A DNA stretch of 12,105 bases, taken from contig JAJTHU010000188.1 of the NCBI GenBank assembly GCA_021300055.1, positions 1-12,105 of the forward strand. Direction: 5' to 3'. The notes beneath the pieces were generated by a model. It saw nothing but the letters and a program-made list of their open reading frames with translations. It made no database searches and was not told the DNA's origin. A program made the position numbers and the translations under genes. The stretch is from Nitrosomonadaceae bacterium. GTDB taxonomy: Bacteria > Pseudomonadota > Gammaproteobacteria > Burkholderiales > Usitatibacteraceae. Positions within the stretch are counted from its first letter, which is position 1; each line of letters begins with the position of its first letter. Below are positions 7,838-12,105 of this stretch, in pieces.

Positions 7838-9097
7838 ATGAATGCCGCGCTAGACGATCTCCCCAACATCTCTGGTGAAGTCGGTGACGCCGCCTCGATC
7901 GAGGCAGGCTCGCCGCTCGAGTGGTATTGGAAGTTCTCGCAGAGCCACGACTTCGAGTCCGACCCTGCGCAGATCGCTGTGCTCGAGCAACTCGAACGCC
8001 TGCACGGCGAACTCGAACACTATCGCCAATATCGCCAAGGCAAGATCAATCGCCTCGTCACCAACTTCGGTGGCGGCAAACGCCCGCCGCGCGGCATTTA
8101 CATCTGGGGTAGTGTCGGTCGCGGCAAGTCGCTGATGATGGATGCGTTCTTCAACGTGTCTACGCTCAAGCGTAAGCGCCGTATTCACTTTCACGAGTTC
8201 ATGCGTGAAGTACACAACGAGATGCGCGCATTCTCGGGGCAAGAAGACCCGCTCGAACTCATTTCGACCAAGATTGCCAAGCAGTTGCGCTTGCTCTGCT
8301 TCGATGAGTTTCACGTGTCAGATATTGCCGACGCGATGATTCTCGGTCGCTTGCTTGAATCGCTGACGTCGAAGGGCGTGGTGTTGGTGATGACGTCCAA
8401 CTACCCACCCGATGAGCTTTATCCCAATGGCTTGCAGCGTTCGCGGTTTTTGCCCGCGATTGAAATTCTCAAGCGCGAGTTGGAGGTGCTTGAGATCGCC
8501 GGTGAGCGCGATCACCGACGCCGCATTCTGGAGTCGATCCCCGTTTATCACACCCCGTCGAACGCCAGTGCCGATAGTGCGCTCGCGCGCACATTCAGCG
8601 CGATGTCTAAGGCGGGGAATACGGGTGGTGGCGCGATCACCATCGGTGGTCGGCCGATGCAGTACATCCGCCGAGCGAAGGGCGTCATTTGGTTTGAGTT
8701 CGATGAGTTATGCGTGCGCCAACGTAGCCAGATCGATTACCTCGAGATTGCCGGCCAGTATCACACGGTGCTGATCTCTCACATCCCGCAGCTTTACGCG
8801 CGCAATCGCGCCGATGTGGTGCGTCGCTTCACGTGGCTCGTGGATGTTTTCTACGACCAGCGCGTGAAGCTGATTTGCTCAGCGGATGCGCAGCCCGAGC
8901 AATTGGTGCTCGATGATCGTTCGGTGAGTAACAACGCAGCGAGTGTGTCCCCAGCTGCCGGGCAGCAGGACGACGCGACGCTCATGGTCTCGGCCGAGTT
9001 CGCGCGCACGGCATCACGACTGCGCGAGATGCAGTCGAAAGAATACTTCTCGCGGCGACACGCCTCCGCAGAAAATCCGCAGGTCCTGCAGGGCTAA
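7838..9097 (+). CDS. zapE: AFG1-family P-loop ATPase ZapE
   Basis: ATPase of the ZapE/AFG1/LACE1 family. In E. coli ZapE associates with the FtsZ ring during constriction; mitochondrial relatives help turn over respiratory-chain subunits. Visible motifs: Walker A GSVGRGKS (91-98), IHFHEFMREVH (116-126), Walker B LLCFDEF (152-158, Asp156 and Glu157) followed by VSDIADAM, sensor-1 TSN (186-188) and a likely arginine-finger segment LQRSRFLPAI (199-208). The C-terminal SAEFARTASRLREMQSKEY is the usual family ending. At 419 residues it is longer than E. coli ZapE (375). The extra length seems to be in the N-terminal 30 residues, in a Gly/Ser-rich loop near 258-272, and in a polar stretch near 351-372. 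ATG 7838 has GAAGG 10 bases upstream, inside the inverted-repeat arm. Placement after lpdA recurs in betaproteobacteria. Confidence 0.92.
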   Translation: MNAALDDLPNISGEVGDAASIEAGSPLEWYWKFSQSHDFESDPAQIAVLEQLERLHGELEHYRQYRQGKINRLVTNFGGGKRPPRGIYIWGSVGRGKSLMMDAFFNVSTLKRKRRIHFHEFMREVHNEMRAFSGQEDPLELISTKIAKQLRLLCFDEFHVSDIADAMILGRLLESLTSKGVVLVMTSNYPPDELYPNGLQRSRFLPAIEILKRELEVLEIAGERDHRRRILESIPVYHTPSNASADSALARTFSAMSKAGNTGGGAITIGGRPMQYIRRAKGVIWFEFDELCVRQRSQIDYLEIAGQYHTVLISHIPQLYARNRADVVRRFTWLVDVFYDQRVKLICSADAQPEQLVLDDRSVSNNAASVSPAAGQQDDATLMVSAEFARTASRLREMQSKEYFSRRHASAENPQVLQG

Positions 9098-9117
9098 CCC
9101 CAACTGGAGAGGCAGAC

Positions 9118-10110
9118 ATGCCATCCTTCCGCGGTATATTGTTGAACAAGTCGGAAGCGGGCTTCTCCGCGACGCTCACCGACATTGACCATGCGCAGTC
9201 GCCCGCCGATAGCGACGTGGAAATTGCAGTCGAATACTCAACGGTCAATTACAAAGACGCGCTCGCGTTGACCGATAAAGGCCCCGTCGTGCGACGCTGG
9301 CCGATGGTGCCGGGAATCGACGGTGCGGGCACGGTGATCGCGAGCAACCACCCGCAGTGGAAGGCGGGTGACAAAGTCATCCATAACGGTTGGGGCGTCG
9401 GCGAAACCCACTGGGGTTGTCTCGCTGAGCGCGCCAAACTCAAAGGCGATTGGCTCGTTCCCCTGCCTCCTGCGCTCTCGACCAAAGATGCGATGGCTAT
9501 CGGCACGGCGGGTTACACGGCCATGCTGTGCCTCATGGCGCTGGAGCGCCAAGGTGTGACCAAAGAGCGCGGTGAGGTGCTCGTCACGGGCGCGTCGGGT
9601 GGCGTCGGCAGCATTGCCATTACGTTGCTCGCCGCGCGTGGCTATCAAGTGGTGGCCTCCACCGGCAAGCTCTCGGAAGAGGGTTATCTCAAGTCGCTTG
9701 GCGCAACGCAGGTCATCGACCGCGCGACGTTGTCAGCGGCGGGCAAGCCATTGCAAAAAGAGCGCTGGGCTGCGGTCTTGGATTCAGTCGGGTCTCACAC
9801 GCTCGCCAATGTCTGTGCGCAAACGCAATACGGCGGCGTGGTAGCCGCATGCGGACTCGCGCAAGGCATGGATCTTCCTGCCAGTGTCGCCCCCTTTATC
9901 TTGCGAGGCGTTAGCCTGGTTGGCGTCGACAGCGTCATGGCGCCTCAAGCGTTGCGCCGTGAGGCTTGGCAGCGCTTGGCCGCAGAACTTGACCGCGCCA
10001 AGCTCGCATCCATTTCCCGCGAAGTGCCGCTTGCGGACGCCATTGGGATCGCGAAGGAAATCATGGCGGGACAGCTGCGTGGGCGTGTGGTGGTGCGGCC
10101 GGGGGATTAA
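9118..10110 (+). CDS. acuI: Acrylyl-CoA reductase (NADPH), AcuI/YhdH family
   Basis: Zinc-free medium-chain dehydrogenase/reductase that reduces acrylyl-CoA to propionyl-CoA with NADPH. The 330-residue protein is collinear with E. coli YhdH/AcuI (324 residues). Visible marks: STVNYKDALA (41-50), PGIDGAGTV (65-73), GWGVGETHWGCLAE (91-104), which is typical of YhdH and not of quinone oxidoreductases, nucleotide-binding TGASGGVG (157-164), and GVDSVMAP (269-276). The cysteine zinc ligands of alcohol dehydrogenases are absent. GGAGAGG at 9106-9112 is 5 bases before ATG 9118, and the gene starts 20 bases after zapE, so co-transcription with zapE is likely. In the family AcuI removes toxic acrylyl-CoA, and prpE lies downstream. 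The reaction is inferred from the family; a broader enoyl-CoA or quinone substrate cannot be excluded. Confidence 0.9.
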   Translation: MPSFRGILLNKSEAGFSATLTDIDHAQSPADSDVEIAVEYSTVNYKDALALTDKGPVVRRWPMVPGIDGAGTVIASNHPQWKAGDKVIHNGWGVGETHWGCLAERAKLKGDWLVPLPPALSTKDAMAIGTAGYTAMLCLMALERQGVTKERGEVLVTGASGGVGSIAITLLAARGYQVVASTGKLSEEGYLKSLGATQVIDRATLSAAGKPLQKERWAAVLDSVGSHTLANVCAQTQYGGVVAACGLAQGMDLPASVAPFILRGVSLVGVDSVMAPQALRREAWQRLAAELDRAKLASISREVPLADAIGIAKEIMAGQLRGRVVVRPGD

Positions 10111-10124
10111 TGCGCGTCGCTTGC

Positions 10125-10201
10125 TGGGGCAACAGTAGGCCACCAGCCTGTTCACATCACTGCAACGCAGGAAAAGTCCCGTTTGCTAAACTGTTGCCCT
10201 G
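10125..10201 (+). other. Perfect 10-bp inverted repeat closing a possible three-way RNA junction
   Basis: GGGCAACAGT (10127-10136) is perfectly complementary to ACTGTTGCCC (10190-10199), and two further G-T pairs (10126/10200, 10125/10201) could extend the stem. Stem AGGC/GCCT (10137-10140/10146-10149, loop CACCA) begins directly at the inner end, and CTGC/GCAG (10160-10163/10167-10170, loop AAC) follows, giving a three-way junction. It lies 14 bases after the acuI stop and 79 bases before the response-regulator start. There is no T-run after the stem, so it is not a standard terminator. It could be a leader structure of the regulator mRNA, a 3' stabiliser of the acuI mRNA, or a small RNA. 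I saw no convincing promoter in the gap (10111-10280). Confidence 0.45.
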
Positions 10202-10280
10202 ATGTTTCAGGCGTTGGCTCGACCTTGGGAAACGCTTCTGCTACTGATTTTTTGCTTCGTGCGCTCACTGAAAAGGCACC

Positions 10281-10841
10281 ATGTCGAACAACGACGACTT
10301 CGATCTCGATTTCACCAAGCTCCTTGATCCCAAAAATCAAGTGCCTGAGCCTGCGACCACGGCTGCGCAAGAAGCCGCGCTGACAGACGAAGCAGTGATT
10401 GGTGAATCCAAGTTGTCCAGCAATGGCTTCTTTGTGCGCCTCTTCCCCGACGCGCCGCGTCGTGCGCCCATGTCTGCGCCCCCAACGGTGCTCGTCGTCG
10501 AGGACGATGAAGTGACCGGAGCGCTGCTCGAAAAGATCCTCACCACAGAGAGCTACAAGGTCGTGCGGGCCGCGAACCGCGCCGAGATTGTCGCGGGCAT
10601 TAACCAAAAGCCCGATCTCGTGCTGCTCGATGTGTTGCTGCCTGACGCAAACGGCTTTGACATTCTCAATCGTATTCGCTCGAACGAGAACTTGAAGAAC
10701 ATGCCGGTCCTCATGCTGTCCAGTCTAGGCTCGTTAGAGGACATCATGAAGGGGCTGAAGCTGGGTGCCAACGGCTATCTCACCAAGCCGGCTAAGTCCA
10801 AGGCGCTGCTAAACGCGATTGAAGAAGTAATCTTCAAGTAA
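10281..10841 (+). CDS. Single-domain response regulator with N-terminal extension
   Basis: 186-residue protein with one CheY-like receiver domain at about residues 68-186 and no output domain. Receiver residues are complete: acidic Glu74, Asp75 and Asp76 in VVEDDE, phospho-acceptor Asp117 in LLDVLLPDANG, the hydroxyl residue Ser147 or Ser148 in LMLSS, and Lys169 in GYLTKPA. Residues 1-67 form a polar, probably disordered tail: an acidic start (DDFDLDF), an Ala/Glu-rich middle, then FFVRLFPDAPRR before the receiver. I do not recognise the tail. AAAGG (10272-10276) lies 4 bases before ATG 10281. An internal ATG at 10470 (Met64) would give a bare receiver but has no ribosome binding site, so the longer form is preferred. 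There is no histidine kinase in the window. It probably acts by protein-protein contact; its target is unknown. Confidence 0.85.
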   Translation: MSNNDDFDLDFTKLLDPKNQVPEPATTAAQEAALTDEAVIGESKLSSNGFFVRLFPDAPRRAPMSAPPTVLVVEDDEVTGALLEKILTTESYKVVRAANRAEIVAGINQKPDLVLLDVLLPDANGFDILNRIRSNENLKNMPVLMLSSLGSLEDIMKGLKLGANGYLTKPAKSKALLNAIEEVIFK

Positions 10842-10866
10842 GCCAGCGGGCGCATCATGGGGCGTT

Positions 10867-10918
10867 AGCTAGAGGTTTAGCTGTCGGCGGCATGACCAAA
10901 AGCGCGGATGCACCGCGC
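10867..10918 (+). promoter_or_regulatory. Two hairpins in the prpE leader
   Basis: The 102-base gap before prpE contains AGCTA/TAGCT (10867-10871/10878-10882, 6-base loop) and the stronger GCGCGG/CCGCGC (10902-10907/10913-10918, loop ATGCA). The second ends 14 bases before GAGGAG (10933-10938), the prpE ribosome binding site. Neither stem is followed by a T-run, so they are not standard terminators of the upstream gene. They may mark a structured leader, or the second may be a dyad operator at DNA level, or they may be chance. Confidence 0.3.
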
Positions 10919-10943
10919 CAAGATATCGCACTGAGGAGACGCT

Positions 10944-12105
10944 ATGGCCAAGATCTCGTATCAAGCGCACCACGAACGTTCTATTCGTGAGCGCGATGCA
11001 TTCTGGACTGAACAGGCTGCGCGCATTGATTGGGTGAAGCCATTCAAGCAAGTCTGTGATTTCAGCAAGCCGCCTTTCGCTAAATGGTTTGTGGGTGGCG
11101 AAACCAATCTTTGCTACAACGCGCTCGATCGGCATCTCGCGACCCGACCCGATCAAGCTGCGCTAGTGTGGGTATCGTCTGAGGTCGAAGAAACGCGCAC
11201 CTACACCTATCGGCAGATGTGGGAGCAGGTAAACGAGTTCGCTGCGATCCTCAAGTCGCTCGGTGTGGGTAAAGGCGATCGCGTGTTGATTTACATGCCG
11301 ATGATTCCCGAGGCCGTGTTCGCGATGCTCGCGACCGTGCGTATCGGCGCGGTTCACTCCGTCGTGTTCGGCGGTTTTGCGGCGGCCTCTCTGGCTGCGC
11401 GCATCGACGATGCCAAGCCCAAGGTCATGATCACTTCGGACGCGGGATCGCGTGCGGGCAAGATCATTCCGCTCAAGCCGCTCACTGATGAATCGATCAA
11501 GCTCAGCGCACATCCGCCGAAGCATGTGGTGATCCTCAATCGACATCTCGACAAGACCATGCAGGTCTTGCCCGGCCGCGATATGGACTATGCCGCACTG
11601 GCGCCGCGCCACAAAGGCGAGGTAGTGCCTTGCGAGTGGGTGGAGTCGTCGCACCCGTCATACATCCTCTACACCAGCGGCACCACTGGTAAGCCAAAGG
11701 GCGTGCAGCGCGACACGGGCGGTTATGCCGTCGCACTCACCACATCGATGACCAGTATCTTTGCGACGCATCCGGGCGAGGCGTTCTTTTGCACGTCCGA
11801 CATCGGCTGGGTAGTTGGGCACTCGTACATTGTCTATGGGCCGTTGCTCAATGGCTCAACGACCATCATGTACGAAGGCTTGCCGGTGGGGACAACTGCG
11901 AGACCCGACCCAGGTATTTGGTGGAAGCTCGTTGAACAGTACAAAGTGGTCGCGATGTTCAGCTCGCCGACCGCAATTCGCGTGCTCAAGAAACAAGACC
12001 CGGCGTACTTAAGCAAATTCGATACGTCGAGCTTGCGCTACCTCTACCTGGCGGGTGAGCCGCTCGATCAACCCACGAGCGATTGGATCGAGAGGGGCGC
12101 AAACG
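10944..12105 (+). CDS. prpE: Propionyl-CoA synthetase, N-terminal part
   Basis: Adenylate-forming enzyme that converts propionate, ATP and CoA to propionyl-CoA. The window ends after 387 complete codons, roughly 60% of the family's usual length of about 630 residues. The sequence follows E. coli PrpE closely: FWTEQAARIDW (20-30), KPPFAKWFVGGETNLCYNALDRH (42-64 with family spacing), VFGGF (141-145), ATP-binding YTSGTTGKPKG (243-253), GGYAVAL (259-265), SDIGWVVGHSYIVYGPLL (285-302) and YLAGEPLD (368-375). The KWFVGG and VQRDTGGYA stretches favour PrpE over acetyl-CoA synthetase. The C-terminal domain with the acetylatable lysine lies outside. A short stretch after YEGLP (VGTTAR) is about four residues longer than in E. 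coli. GAGGAG at 10933-10938 is 5 bases before ATG 10944. With acuI nearby it suggests activation of propionate and possibly acrylate. Confidence 0.95.
   Translation, partial: MAKISYQAHHERSIRERDAFWTEQAARIDWVKPFKQVCDFSKPPFAKWFVGGETNLCYNALDRHLATRPDQAALVWVSSEVEETRTYTYRQMWEQVNEFAAILKSLGVGKGDRVLIYMPMIPEAVFAMLATVRIGAVHSVVFGGFAAASLAARIDDAKPKVMITSDAGSRAGKIIPLKPLTDESIKLSAHPPKHVVILNRHLDKTMQVLPGRDMDYAALAPRHKGEVVPCEWVESSHPSYILYTSGTTGKPKGVQRDTGGYAVALTTSMTSIFATHPGEAFFCTSDIGWVVGHSYIVYGPLLNGSTTIMYEGLPVGTTARPDPGIWWKLVEQYKVVAMFSSPTAIRVLKKQDPAYLSKFDTSSLRYLYLAGEPLDQPTSDWIERGAN

Noticed and set aside
7821..7841. Six-codon ORF (MKVTVR) whose stop overlaps the zapE start as ATGA, suggesting a coupled leader peptide
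   Set aside because: Very short, with only a weak TAGG 3 bases upstream, and its ATG lies next to the GAAGG that serves zapE. Chance overlap is likely.
10214..10248. Promoter candidate for the response regulator (TTGGCT or TTGGGA with TACTGAT)
   Set aside because: The spacers are about 22 and 11 bases, outside the workable range.

Overview
The window reads as a housekeeping locus of a betaproteobacterium, probably Burkholderiales-like. The main clue is gene order: sdhB, sdhE, gltA, sucA (odhA), sucB (odhB), lpdA, zapE on one strand. This is an arrangement I know from Burkholderiales, where the 2-oxoglutarate dehydrogenase complex has its own lpdA directly after sucB and sucCD is not part of the run. 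The DNA is moderately GC-rich. This placement rests on synteny and protein resemblance; no 16S or search was available.

Region 1 (1-7633) is a TCA-cycle operon. It holds the C-terminal end of the succinate dehydrogenase iron-sulfur subunit, the flavinylation factor SdhE, citrate synthase, and all three subunits (E1o, E2o, E3) of 2-oxoglutarate dehydrogenase. Gaps are 13 to 96 bases and all genes are on the + strand. Together they cover oxaloacetate to citrate, 2-oxoglutarate to succinyl-CoA, and succinate to fumarate.

Region 2 (7634-9097) begins with a 204-base gap. Most of it (7708-7835) is an imperfect inverted repeat whose right arm covers the ribosome binding site of the next gene, zapE, an AFG1-type P-loop ATPase.

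Region 3 (9118-12105) is a three-carbon acyl-CoA module. It has an AcuI/YhdH-type acrylyl-CoA reductase, a single-domain response regulator with a long N-terminal tail, and the first 387 codons of propionyl-CoA synthetase prpE, cut by the window end. PrpE and AcuI could together turn propionate and acrylate into propionyl-CoA. The gap between acuI and the regulator holds a 10-bp perfect inverted repeat closing a possible three-way RNA junction. The prpE leader holds two short hairpins.

The proteins are conventional. I found no mobile element gene, CRISPR array, intact tRNA or rRNA, and no new enzyme system. What is not explained by the genes is the structure between them: competing hairpins before sucA, the zapE leader element, the acuI-regulator stem, and the prpE leader hairpins.
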